This document shows positions 40,771 to 48,233 of a stretch of DNA of 64,000 bases, piece after piece (position 1 is the stretch's first letter; each line of letters starts with the position of its first letter). Under the pieces are notes generated by a model, which made no database searches, was not told where the DNA came from, and saw only the letters and a list, made by a program, of their open reading frames with translations. This DNA is from Streptomyces sp. DI166 (lineage in GTDB: Bacteria > Actinomycetota > Actinomycetes > Streptomycetales > Streptomycetaceae), in NCBI RefSeq assembly GCF_900091315.1, contig NZ_FLSP01000030.1, positions 22,433-86,432 on the forward strand, read 5' to 3'. The position numbers and the translations under genes are program-made.

Positions 40771-40871
40771 ATGTCGGCAACACGCTGTAGTGACATGTCG
40801 ACATGTAAGACGTGAATCCGCCCTGGAAACAAGGGGTCTGACGCTATTTCGACAGGAAAATGTCGGCAACG
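40771..40871. promoter_or_regulatory. ACATGTCGGCAAC-type repeats upstream of the sigma gene
   Basis: ATGTCGGCAAC occurs at 40771-40781 and 40859-40869, and ACATGTCGACATGT at 40793-40806 is a palindrome. The cluster lies between the two sigma genes and may be the binding site of a regulator or part of the promoters. Confidence 0.4.
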
Positions 40872-40933
40872 GCGCAGGTGAGCGATTCGCTCTCCCCGGT
40901 GATAGTTCGCTCGGGCATTCGAGCGAGGCTCCG

Positions 40934-41824
40934 TCAGGCGTCGATCCGGTTCGCCGACCGCAACCGCTGGAAGCTACGCGCGAGTAGCCGCGATACGTGC
41001 ATCTGGGAGACGCCGAGTTCGGCACTGATCTGCGACTGGGTGAGGTTGCTGTAGTAGCGCAGCAGCAGAATTCGCTGTTCCCGCTCGGGGAGTTGGACCA
41101 GCAGATGCCGGACCAGGTCGCGGTGCTCCACACCGTCCAGCGCGGGGTCCTCGTAGCCGAGCCGGTCCAGCAGTCCGGGCAGTCCGTCGCCCTCCTGGGC
41201 GGCCTCCAGCGAGGTGGCGTGGTACGACCGCCCCGCCTCGATGCAGGACAGCACCTCGTCCTCGCTGATGCGCAGCCGCGCGGCGATCTCGGCGGTGCTG
41301 GGGGAGCGCCCGAAGGCCGTGGTCAGGTCCTCGGTGGCGCTGTTGACCTGCACCCACAGCTCGTGCAGCCGGCGCGGTACGTGGACGGTGCGGACGTTGT
41401 CCCGGAAGTACCGCTTGATCTCGCCGACGACCGTGGGCATCGCGAAGGTCGGGAACTGCACCCCGCGGTCCGGGTCGAAGCGGTCGATGGCGTTGATCAG
41501 ACCGATGGTGCCGACCTGGACCACGTCCTCCATCGGCTCGTTGCGGGAGCGGAAACGGGCGGCCGCGTAGCGCACGAGCGGGAGATTCGCCTCGATCAGC
41601 GCCCCGCGCACCCGGTTGTGCTCCGGCGTACCCGGCCGGAGTTGCTTGAGCTGGGCGAACAGCACCTGGGTGAGCGCGCGGGTGTCGGCACCGCGACTGC
41701 GCGGGGCGGGCTCGGGAGCTGGGGGCGGGGCGGCATCCGCGGATGCCTCCGGGGCTGCTTCCGGGGTCGCTTCCTGGAGAGGCGCAGTACTGGCCGGCAC
41801 GGTCAACTCCACCTCTTGATCCAT
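40934..41824 (-). CDS. sigF: SigB/SigF-type RNA polymerase sigma factor
   Basis: 296 aa. Same architecture as its neighbour: region 2 (NLPLVRYAAARFRSRNEPME, VGTIGLINAIDRFDPDRGVQ), region 3 and region 4 (LPEREQRILLLRYYSNLTQS, GVSQMHVSRLLARSFQRLR). The Ala/Pro-rich N-terminal 50 residues are typical of SigF, which acts in spore maturation in Streptomyces. ATG 41824 with GGATGAG upstream is preferred over the TTG at 41839. The order with Dabb, tRNA-Ser, tadA and upp supports the symbol. No anti-sigma gene is adjacent. Confidence 0.85.
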   Translation of the reverse strand: MDQEVELTVPASTAPLQEATPEAAPEASADAAPPPAPEPAPRSRGADTRALTQVLFAQLKQLRPGTPEHNRVRGALIEANLPLVRYAAARFRSRNEPMEDVVQVGTIGLINAIDRFDPDRGVQFPTFAMPTVVGEIKRYFRDNVRTVHVPRRLHELWVQVNSATEDLTTAFGRSPSTAEIAARLRISEDEVLSCIEAGRSYHATSLEAAQEGDGLPGLLDRLGYEDPALDGVEHRDLVRHLLVQLPEREQRILLLRYYSNLTQSQISAELGVSQMHVSRLLARSFQRLRSANRIDA

Positions 41825-41934
41825 CAACTCATCCGTCAAAAGCGGTCATAGCATCACAAGACATGTGCACTGTGTGCAAGCACCGCATAACACCGTGTTG
41901 AGGGATGAGTGAGGGCAAAAATGTGCGAACACAT

Positions 41935-41964
41935 GAAAAAACCCTCCGTCGCAACGACGGAGGG
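41935..41964 (-). terminator. Intrinsic terminator of the Dabb operon
   Basis: CCCTCCGTCG (41942-41951) and CGACGGAGGG (41955-41964) with a 3-base loop. On the minus strand a run of six T follows, so this is a classical terminator. Confidence 0.88.
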
Positions 41965-41999
41965 CTGCGGGCCGACTGCGATAGGGCGGCTACGGCGGC

Positions 42000-42293
42000 T
42001 CAGTACTCGTAGTCCGCGATCACCCAGGTCGCGAACTCCTTCCAGAGGGCCACGCCCGCCTGGTGCTCGGGGTGCTCGACGTACCGGCGCAGCGCGTCCA
42101 CGTCGTCGAAGCCGGAGTTGATCGCGAAGTCGTAGGCGATGGGGCGGTCGCTGAGGTTCCAGCCCAGCTCCCAGAAGCGGATCTCGGAGATCTTCTCCGG
42201 CAGCGCCCGGAACGCCTCCTCGCCCGCCACGACGCGTGGGTCGTCGCGCTTGACGCCCTCGTTGAGCTTGAACAGGACGAGGTGGCGGATCAT
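42000..42293 (-). CDS. Dabb (stress-responsive A/B barrel) family protein
   Basis: 97 aa, full length for the family. MIRHLVLFKLNEGVKRDDPR, ALPEKISEIRFWELGWNLSD and YDFAINSGFDDVDALRRYVE with HPEHQ form the ferredoxin-like alpha/beta barrel half that dimerises. The His in LRRYVEHPEHQ is typical. Catalytic in a few plant relatives, unknown in actinobacteria. Its start overlaps the stop of the small membrane gene before it. Confidence 0.88.
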   Translation of the reverse strand: MIRHLVLFKLNEGVKRDDPRVVAGEEAFRALPEKISEIRFWELGWNLSDRPIAYDFAINSGFDDVDALRRYVEHPEHQAGVALWKEFATWVIADYEY

Positions 42294-42469
42294 GAGTCTC
42301 CTCCGTTGGCGATCCACGTCGCGAAGTCGCCGAGCGCCTTGGCGGCGTCCGATATGCCCTCGAACCCTATCTGGACATAGTCGGCGGCCTTGGCCGGGTC
42401 CGTGATGATCACATAGAGCACGAAGACCACGAGCACATAGACGGCGAGCTTCTTCGAATTCACCGCCAC
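42290..42469 (-). CDS. 59-aa single-TM protein coupled to Dabb
   Basis: Starts at GTG 42469 with GGGAGG upstream: AVNSKKLAVYVLVVFVLYVI, then ITDPAKAADYVQIGFEGISD and AAKALGDFATWIANGGDS. One TM segment near the N-terminus and an amphipathic helical tail. Its stop overlaps the ATG of the Dabb gene. Conserved small protein, role unknown. Confidence 0.72.
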   Translation of the reverse strand: MAVNSKKLAVYVLVVFVLYVIITDPAKAADYVQIGFEGISDAAKALGDFATWIANGGDS

Positions 42470-42566
42470 CGCGGCCTCCCTGCCCTTGTCGCCCAGAACG
42501 GGCCCCCTGTTGACGGCGGTGAGTGTAACCGCCGACCCTCCCCGGACGATCAACCCCCGCACGCAC

Positions 42567-42596
42567 GAAGGGCCCCGTCTCGCGACGAGGCCCTTC
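42567..42596 (-). terminator. Original terminator of tRNA-Ser(CGA)
   Basis: GAAGGGCC and GGCCCTTC (8-bp stem) lie 5 bases past the outer att copy, where the tRNA transcript ended before the element entered. Confidence 0.7.
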
Positions 42597-42600
42597 ACAA

Positions 42601-42645
42601 GCGGTAGCGGAGGGATTTGAACCCTCGGTGACTTGCGCCACACTC
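42601..42645 (-). repeat. Outer att copy of the element in tRNA-Ser(CGA), 45 bp
   Basis: Identical to 44741-44785, the 3' half of tRNA-Ser. The 5' half of the tRNA is missing here, so this is the displaced end. Confidence 0.92.
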
Positions 42646-42648
42646 ACG

Positions 42649-42953
42649 ACCACGTCATGACCGGCATCGACCGCCTGCCCACCGTCGCGATCCTCGACCG
42701 GCTCAACGCCCTCGACGACGCCCCATGGGCCGACCTGCACGGCAAGCCGCTGGACAACCGGCGCCTGTCGAAGATGCTCGCGGAGTACATGACGGCCGAC
42801 AACGAGCCGATCACCTCCCGCAACATCAAGACCGCCGGGAGCGTCCTCAAGGGCTACTACGCCGCCGATCTGGCCGACGCGTGGGCCCGCTACTGCCCCC
42901 CACCCCCGAAAAGTCCGCTACCTCCGCTACCGGGCACCGAAAGCCTGCTCTGA
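42649..42953 (+). pseudogene. C-terminal fragment of a DUF3631 protein
   Basis: About 100 residues: IDRLPTVAILDRLNALDDAP, WADLHGKPLDNRRLSKMLAE and ITSRNIKTAGSVLKGYYAAD followed by LADAWARYC. This is the end of DUF3631 proteins, which go with primase/helicase genes in integrative elements. The N-terminal ATPase part is absent; the frame runs directly out of the att repeat, so the fragment marks a large deletion in the element. Confidence 0.65.
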
Positions 42954-43088
42954 CCAGCCACAACGCGGTAGCGGCAACCACCTGCGGTTGCCGCTACCGC
43001 CCCGCTACCCATCCGCTACCGCTACCCCCTCCCGCTACCCCGAACAGGCCCCTGACCTGCGCGGTAGCGGAGGTAGCGGAAGTAGCGG
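42915..43088. repeat. Cluster of CCGCTACC/GGTAGCGG repeats
   Basis: Exact 8-mers stand at 42915, 42924, 42967, 42991, 43002, 43013, 43032, 43063 and 43072, with near copies at 43020 and 43081, in both orientations. The same word is present in both att copies (42603, 44743) as part of the tRNA acceptor stem. They may be Xis, integrase or replication-protein sites. Confidence 0.7.
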
Positions 43089-43155
43089 ACCTCAGAAGCG
43101 GCCCCCGACAGGGCCCGCTCCGAATCCCACCCGTGAGACGAAGGAGCGTCACCGC

Positions 43156-43404
43156 ATGGACACGGCTCACCTCGCCGACTCCATCAACCCGACCCTCGTA
43201 CTGCTGACCGTTGAAGAGGCCGCCCGGCGGCTCCGTATCGGTCGCACCCTGTGCTACCGGCTCATCGGCTCCGGAGAGCTGGAGTCCGTCTCAGTCGGGC
43301 GGCTCCGCCGCGTCCCCGCCGAAGCCGTGACCGACTACGTGGCTCGCCTTCGCGCGGCCCATCGTGCCCCCCTCGCTGCCGCCCCCATGGCCGACGCTGC
43401 CTGA
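43156..43404 (+). CDS. xis: Excisionase, MerR-like HTH
   Basis: 82 aa. LLTVEEAARRLRIGRTLCYR, then LIGSGELESVSVGRLRRVPA and EAVTDYVARL are the excisionase HTH. ATG with AAGGAG 9 bases upstream. It precedes the integrase by 9 bases. In this shrunken element xis and int are the only intact genes. Confidence 0.88.
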   Translation: MDTAHLADSINPTLVLLTVEEAARRLRIGRTLCYRLIGSGELESVSVGRLRRVPAEAVTDYVARLRAAHRAPLAAAPMADAA

Positions 43405-43413
43405 GAGGACTCC

Positions 43414-44676
43414 GTGGAAGAGAAGAAGAAGCGCACTCGACAGCCGAACGGCCGTTCGTCGATCTATCTGGGCAAGGACGGCAAGTGGCACGGTCGGGTC
43501 ACCGTCGGCGTACGCGACGACGGCAAGCCCGACCGGCGGCACGTTGAGCGGAAGACCAAGCCCGACGTGGTCGCGGCCGTGAAGGAGCTGGAGCGGATGC
43601 GCGACGCCGGTACGGTACGCAAGCCGGGCAAGCCCTGGACGGTCAAGGCGTGGCTGACGCACTGGATCGACAACATCGCATCGCTCGCCGTCAACGAGAA
43701 CACCATGGTTGGGTACGGCGTCGCCGTGCGGAAGCACCTGATCCTCGGTCTCGGTGCCCACCGGCTCGACCGGCTGAAGCCGGAGCACATCGAGACCTTC
43801 TACGCCAAGATGCAGGCGAACGGCAGCAGGCCCGCGACCGCCCACCAGGCGCACCGCACCTTCCGGACCGCGCTCAACGAAGCGGTACGGCGCGGCCATC
43901 TCACGCAAAACCCCGTGGTGCTCGCAAAGGCGCCGCGCGTGAGCGAGGAGGAGATCGAGCCGTACACCGTGGAAGAGGTGCAGCGCCTGCTGCGTGCTGC
44001 CGCTCGCCGACGGAACTCCGCGCGGTGGGCCGTGGCGCTCGCCCTGGGGCTTCGTCAGGGTGAGGCACTGGGACTGAAGTGGTCGGATGTCGACTTGGAC
44101 AACGGCGTCTTACTGGTACGCAGGAGTCGCCGACGCCCGCGCTACGCGCACGGGTGTGGGGACACCTGTGGCCGCAAGGCCGGGTACTGCCCGCAGCGCC
44201 AGCGGACGAACCCGGAGACCGCCGACACGAAGTCCCGCGCAGGGCGCCGCGCCGTGGGGCTTCCTCCACAGCTTGTGGACATGCTGCGAGCGCACGAGCG
44301 GCAGCAGCAGGCGGAGCGCGCGGCGGCTGGAGACAAGTGGACGGACGAAGGCTGGCTGTTCGCCACCGAGACCGGTCGCGGCACGTCGCCCCGCACTGAT
44401 TACGACGACTGGAAGGAGCTGCTGAAGTCCGCGAAGGTGCGGGACGGTCGTCTGCACGATGCCCGTCACACGGCGGCCACGGTCCTGCTCATCCTCGGCG
44501 TGTCTGAGCGGGCCGTCATGGGCCTCATGGGGTGGTCGACGACGGCGATGGCAGCGCGGTATCAGCACATGGTCGACACGGTCCGCCGTGACATTGCGCG
44601 TCAAGTCGACGGGCTCATTTGGAAGCCGAACGACGATGACGACGGCGCCGCTGGGGCGCTCGTACGGGCCAACTGA
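43414..44676 (+). CDS. int: Tyrosine site-specific integrase of the small element
   Basis: 420 aa. N-terminal arm-binding domain (GRSSIYLGKDGKWHGRVTVG), SAM-like core-binding domain, then catalytic Arg (LGLRQGEALGLKWSDVDL), a Cys-containing insert (CGDTCGRKAGYCPQRQ), His-x-x-Arg (LHDARHTAATVLL) and Tyr in AARYQHMVDTV. GTG start with GAGGA upstream. It runs toward tRNA-Ser(CGA), the gene it recombines with. Differs clearly from the integrase of the AICE. Confidence 0.93.
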   Translation: MEEKKKRTRQPNGRSSIYLGKDGKWHGRVTVGVRDDGKPDRRHVERKTKPDVVAAVKELERMRDAGTVRKPGKPWTVKAWLTHWIDNIASLAVNENTMVGYGVAVRKHLILGLGAHRLDRLKPEHIETFYAKMQANGSRPATAHQAHRTFRTALNEAVRRGHLTQNPVVLAKAPRVSEEEIEPYTVEEVQRLLRAAARRRNSARWAVALALGLRQGEALGLKWSDVDLDNGVLLVRRSRRRPRYAHGCGDTCGRKAGYCPQRQRTNPETADTKSRAGRRAVGLPPQLVDMLRAHERQQQAERAAAGDKWTDEGWLFATETGRGTSPRTDYDDWKELLKSAKVRDGRLHDARHTAATVLLILGVSERAVMGLMGWSTTAMAARYQHMVDTVRRDIARQVDGLIWKPNDDDDGAAGALVRAN

Positions 44677-44701
44677 GACGGAAACTGAGACGGAGATGCG
44701 C

Positions 44702-44732
44702 GAAGGGTCCGGTTCGAGGAACCGGACCCTTC
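44702..44732 (-). terminator. Element-supplied terminator for tRNA-Ser(CGA)
   Basis: Perfect 14-bp stem, GAAGGGTCCGGTTC (44702-44715) with its complement at 44719-44732, 3-base loop, 9 bases past the tRNA 3' end. It begins with GAAGGG like the original terminator at 42567. Confidence 0.8.
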
Positions 44733-44740
44733 GTCTACCT

Positions 44741-44785
44741 GCGGTAGCGGAGGGATTTGAACCCTCGGTGACTTGCGCCACACTC
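44741..44785 (-). repeat. Inner att copy within tRNA-Ser(CGA), 45 bp
   Basis: Exact match to 42601-42645. It covers the T-arm, variable arm and acceptor 3' strand of the intact tRNA gene. The element between the copies is about 2.14 kb. Confidence 0.92.
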
Positions 44786-44826
44786 GCTTTCGAGGCGAGC
44801 TCCTTCGGCCGCTCGGACACGCTACC
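44742..44826 (-). tRNA. tRNA-Ser(CGA)
   Basis: Acceptor GGTAGCG/CGCTACC, anticodon stem CTCGC/GCGAG with loop CTCGAAA (anticodon CGA), long variable arm and T-loop GGTTCAAATCC. 85 bases, discriminator G. Host gene of the small element. Confidence 0.93.
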
Positions 44827-44871
44827 GAGGGAGACCTTACAGCACGGGGGCCCGTGCTCAGAAATCGGTAT

Positions 44872-45303
44872 TCATCGGTTCCGGAAGAAGTCCGTGAGCA
44901 GTGCGGCGCAGTCCTCGGCCAGTACGCCCTCGATGACCTCGGGGCGGTGGTTGAGGCGGCGGTCGCGGACGACGTCCCAGAGGGAACCGGCGGCGCCGGC
45001 CTTGTCGTCGCGGGCGCCGTAGACGACCCGGTCCACCCGGGACTGCACCAGCGCGCCCGCGCACATGGTGCACGGCTCCAGCGTGACGACCAGCGTGCAG
45101 CCCGTCAGCCGCCACTCGCCGAGCTGCGCGGCGGCCCGGCGGATCGCCAGGACCTCCGCGTGCGCGGTCGGGTCGCCGGTGGCCTCGCGCTCGTTGTGAC
45201 CGGCCCCGAGCACCGTCGTACCGTCCGGGGACAGCACGACGGCGCCGACGGGCACGTCCCCGCCCCGGACGGCCAGTGCGGCCTGGTCCAGGGCGAGGCG
45301 CAT
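44872..45303 (-). CDS. tadA: tRNA-specific adenosine(34) deaminase
   Basis: 143 aa. Zinc site and proton shuttle: TAHAEVLAIRRAA (H48, E50) and LEPCTMCAGAL (C78, C81). It deaminates A34 to inosine in tRNA-Arg(ACG), the tRNA present at 814-886. The N-terminus MRLALDQAALAVRGGDVPVG is the family start. Transcribed with the TadA-associated gene behind which it lies. Confidence 0.95.
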   Translation of the reverse strand: MRLALDQAALAVRGGDVPVGAVVLSPDGTTVLGAGHNEREATGDPTAHAEVLAIRRAAAQLGEWRLTGCTLVVTLEPCTMCAGALVQSRVDRVVYGARDDKAGAAGSLWDVVRDRRLNHRPEVIEGVLAEDCAALLTDFFRNR

Positions 45304-45359
45304 GGCGGCCCGCCAGCGGTCGCGTACCGGGTCGGAGGGACCCGCGGGTTCGGTCGGGG

Positions 45360-45908
45360 TCAGCGGACGGTCTCCAGGACCTCCGCGGCGCCCAGGGCCT
45401 CGGCGATGGCCCCCAGCGCGTCATCGGCGTCCAGGGCCTTCAGCTCCTTCTCGGTGACGCCCAGGTCGTCGAGGATCTCGCTGTCGCCGACGGGAGCGTG
45501 CGGGACCGCCTCGGAGGCGGGGCCGTCCTCGTCGTCGGAGTCGCCGTCCGGCTCCTCCGTACCGTCGAGGTCGAGGGAGTCCAGGTCGGCGCCGTCGTCG
45601 CCGGGCTCCCTCCCGAGCAGTTCGTCGGTGAGCAGGATCTCGCCGTAACTGCTGCGGGCAGCGGCGGCGGCGTCCGAGACGTAGATACGAGGGTCGTCCT
45701 CGCCGTCGATCCGGACGACGCCGAACCAGGCGTCCTCCTGCTCGATCAGCACCAGCACCGTGTCGTCCTCGGGGGAGGCTTCACGGGCCAGGTCGGCCAG
45801 ATCCGACAGGGTCTCCACATCGTCGAGCTCTGTGTCGCTCGCTTCCCACCCGTCTTCGGTGCGCGCGAGCAGTGCGGCGAAGTACACCGTGACTCTCCCA
45901 CTGGTCAT
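45360..45908 (-). CDS. tRNA adenosine deaminase-associated protein
   Basis: 182 aa. Acidic protein with VYFAALLARTEDGWEASDTE, TVLVLIEQEDAWFGVVRIDG and DDPRIYVSDAAAAARSSYGE, then a long Asp/Glu stretch and a C-terminal helical part (DLGVTEKELKALDADDALGA). This is the protein regularly found next to tadA in actinobacteria; whether it acts on TadA is not known. ATG 45908 is the first Met in the conserved frame. tadA starts 56 bases after its stop. Confidence 0.88.
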   Translation of the reverse strand: MTSGRVTVYFAALLARTEDGWEASDTELDDVETLSDLADLAREASPEDDTVLVLIEQEDAWFGVVRIDGEDDPRIYVSDAAAAARSSYGEILLTDELLGREPGDDGADLDSLDLDGTEEPDGDSDDEDGPASEAVPHAPVGDSEILDDLGVTEKELKALDADDALGAIAEALGAAEVLETVR

Positions 45909-46129
45909 AGGCGTGCCGGTTGGGGGTCCCCCCGGCGGAGGTTGCGGGCGGGAGGAGCGGGCTCCGAGCCCCACCCACTCGGAATCGTGGCAGAAACAAG
46001 GCGTTCAGGGGACGTCTTCGGCTCCCTGTGTCCGCCCGTTTTGATCGTCCACCAGCGGGATCGTACGCGGACCGCGGCACGCTCCACGCACCAGGCGGCC
46101 CAACTGCGGGCGGAGCGGGGCCGAATGCC

Positions 46130-46315
46130 CTACCAGCGAAACGTGCGCATGCGCATGGCGTGGCGCAGCCGCGCGGCCTTGGCGCGGCGGGGCTGCACCC
46201 GTTCGCGCAGCTCCCTGGCCTCGGCCAGTTCCCGCAGGAACAGGGCGCGGCGGCGTCGGCGTTCCGCGTCGGTCTCCGGCGGCGCGGGGTCCTCCAGGAA
46301 CTCACTGTCAGGCAT
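46130..46315 (-). CDS. Small basic conserved protein
   Basis: 61 aa: MPDSEFLEDPAPPETDAERR, then a basic helix (RRRALFLRELAEARELRERV) and RLRHAMRMRTFRW. ATG 46315 lies after a G-rich stretch. It is conserved in this location between tadA and upp in Streptomyces as far as I recall. Possibly nucleic-acid binding. Confidence 0.7.
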   Translation of the reverse strand: MPDSEFLEDPAPPETDAERRRRRALFLRELAEARELRERVQPRRAKAARLRHAMRMRTFRW

Positions 46316-46408
46316 ATGCACACCCCCAGTACGTCCCTCCCACTTTCCCTCTGATGGGCGGTTTGATGCCAGCGCGAGGTGTGTCCCGGCACGGTTACTG
46401 TTAGGGAC

Positions 46409-47044
46409 ATGCGTCTCCACGTCGTCGACCACCCGCTGGTCGCCCACAAGCTCACCACGCTGCGCGACCAGCGCACCGACTCCGCGACGTTCCGGCGGCT
46501 GGCCGACGAGCTGGTCACCCTGCTCGCCTACGAGGCCACGCGGGACGTCCGCACCGAACAGGTCGACATCCAGACCCCGGTCGAGCGGACCACCGGCGTC
46601 AAGCTGTCCCACCCCCGTCCGCTGGTCGTGCCGATCCTGCGGGCCGGGCTCGGGATGCTGGAGGGCATGGTCCGGCTGCTGCCCACCGCCGAGGTCGGCT
46701 TCATGGGCATGATCCGCGACGAGGAGACGCTCCAGGCGTCCACCTACGCCACCCGCATGCCGGAGGACCTCTCCGGGCGGCAGGTCTACGTCCTGGACCC
46801 GATGCTGGCCACCGGCGGCACCCTGGTCGCGGCCATCCAGGAGCTGATCAAGCGCGGCGCGGACGATGTGACGGCCGTGGTGCTGCTCGCCGCGCCCGAG
46901 GGCGTGGAGGTCATGGAGCGGGAGCTGGCGGGCACGCCGGTCACCGTGGTCACGGCCTCGGTGGACGAGCGGCTCAACGAGCACGGCTACATCGTGCCGG
47001 GCCTCGGCGACGCGGGTGACCGGATGTACGGGGCGGCCGAATAG
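46409..47044 (+). CDS. upp: Uracil phosphoribosyltransferase
   Basis: 211 aa, standard length. MRLHVVDHPLVAHKLTTLRD, the VVPILRAGLGMLEGM segment, the PRPP loop VYVLDPMLATGGTLVAAI and a C-terminal GYIVPGLGDAGDRMYGA, which binds uracil. It salvages uracil to UMP in the cytoplasm. ATG 46409 agrees with the family N-terminus. Confidence 0.96.
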   Translation: MRLHVVDHPLVAHKLTTLRDQRTDSATFRRLADELVTLLAYEATRDVRTEQVDIQTPVERTTGVKLSHPRPLVVPILRAGLGMLEGMVRLLPTAEVGFMGMIRDEETLQASTYATRMPEDLSGRQVYVLDPMLATGGTLVAAIQELIKRGADDVTAVVLLAAPEGVEVMERELAGTPVTVVTASVDERLNEHGYIVPGLGDAGDRMYGAAE

Positions 47045-47074
47045 GCCCCTCGGGTTCTCTGCGGACTTCGGTTC

Positions 47075-47719
47075 TCAGCAGGACTTCTTCGACGCGGCGG
47101 GCGTCGGCTCGGGCTTGGCCAGTGCGGCCAGGGCCTTGTCGGCGTCCGCCTTCGTCGTGAGCTTCTTGAAGCCGCTGCCGATGATCAGGTCGACCTCCTC
47201 GCCCTTGCGGCCGGGGTCGGTACGGCGCTCGGCGCCGGTGAGCTGGGTGGCCAGCACCGGGAGCGAGGTGTCGAGGGCCGAGGGCGGGCCGAGCAGGACG
47301 CCGGCGCCCTTGACCTTCTTGTCGTACTCCTTGGTGGCGTTGCCCACCTCGCCGATCTTGAAGCCGCGCTTCTCCAGCTCGTCCGCGGTCTTCTTGGCGA
47401 GGCCGCTGACGGGCGTGGCGTTCAGCACGTTGACGGTGATCCGGCCGGGCTTGGGCAGGGCGGCGGCGCGCACCGTGGGCGAGGGGCTGACCTTGGTCCC
47501 GCAGTCCGCCTTGGGACCGGCCGCCGAGGCCTTGCCGCCGTCGCCGGTGAAGACGTCGATGAGCTGGAGCGTGCCCCAGCCGAGCACGCCGAGCACGGTC
47601 ACGGAGGCGACCGTCATCAGCACGAGCCTGCCGCGCCGCCGGGGTCGGCGCATTCGCGGGTATTTGTCCCCCGTGATCCGGTACTGGCCGCCCATGCCGG
47701 GGGGAGTCAGCATGCTCAT
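47075..47719 (-). CDS. LytR C-terminal domain membrane protein
   Basis: 214 aa. Short cytoplasmic N-terminus with YRITGDKYPRMRRPRRRGR, one TM segment (LVLMTVASVTVLGVLGWGTL, about 33-53), a Pro/Ala linker and a LytR_C domain (ITVNVLNATPVSGLAKKTAD, ELEKRGFKIGEVGNATK) ending SKKSC. LytR_C domains occur at the ends of LCP cell-wall ligases and as stand-alone exported proteins. Located outside the cell; exact role unknown. Convergent with upp. Confidence 0.88.
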   Translation of the reverse strand: MSMLTPPGMGGQYRITGDKYPRMRRPRRRGRLVLMTVASVTVLGVLGWGTLQLIDVFTGDGGKASAAGPKADCGTKVSPSPTVRAAALPKPGRITVNVLNATPVSGLAKKTADELEKRGFKIGEVGNATKEYDKKVKGAGVLLGPPSALDTSLPVLATQLTGAERRTDPGRKGEEVDLIIGSGFKKLTTKADADKALAALAKPEPTPAASKKSC

Positions 47720-47832
47720 GGGCGCAGCGTAGTGCGCCGGGGCGATGATGCCTACTAGATGATCATTCGAGACCGGTCAGGAGAACCCGAAAGGGCCAAA
47801 CCTTCACCGGGGGAGCACGTGACGAGCCGGTT

Positions 47833-48129
47833 CTAGTCCAGCTCAAGCACGCGTGCGTGCAGCACCTGGCGCTGCTGGAGCGCCGCGCGGACCGCCCGGT
47901 GCAGACCGTCCTCCAGGTACAGATCGCCCTGCCACTTCACCACGTGGGCGAAGAGGTCGCCGTAGAACGTGGAGTCCTCGGCGAGGAGGGTTTCCAGGTC
48001 GAGCTGCCCCTTGGTCGTCACGAGCTGATCGAGGCGGACCGGGCGCGGTGCGACGTCCGCCCACTGCCGGGTGCTCTCCCGGCCGTGGTCGGGGTACGGC
48101 CGGCCGTTTCCGATGCGCTTGAAGATCAC
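47833..48129 (-). CDS. Conserved actinobacterial protein, ParB-like fold (often annotated VapB-type)
   Basis: 98 aa: MIFKRIGNGRPYPDHGREST, VAPRPVRLDQLVTTKGQLDL and YGDLFAHVVKWQGDLYLEDG followed by LHRAVRAALQQRQ. The DGLHRavrA motif resembles the ParB/sulfiredoxin nuclease fold. Annotators sometimes call it a VapB-family antitoxin, but no toxin gene adjoins it. Highly conserved, so probably a housekeeping role. Confidence 0.8.
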   Translation of the reverse strand: MIFKRIGNGRPYPDHGRESTRQWADVAPRPVRLDQLVTTKGQLDLETLLAEDSTFYGDLFAHVVKWQGDLYLEDGLHRAVRAALQQRQVLHARVLELD

Positions 48130-48233
48130 ACGGAAAGCCTACCGGTCCCGACGTTCCGGGCGCAGCCATGGCGCCGGAGTGCGACGCTGGAAAAACGTCT
48201 GCATACCGGGTCGAATCGGAACAGGTGCCTGAG

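Noticed and set aside
42915..43088. CRISPR array
   Set aside because: The repeats are only 8 bp, occur in both orientations and have irregular short spacing; no cas genes are present. No other array was seen in the window.
47833..48129. Solitary VapB antitoxin
   Set aside because: No toxin gene adjoins it, and the sequence looks like a conserved ParB-fold protein, so I did not count it as a toxin-antitoxin pair.
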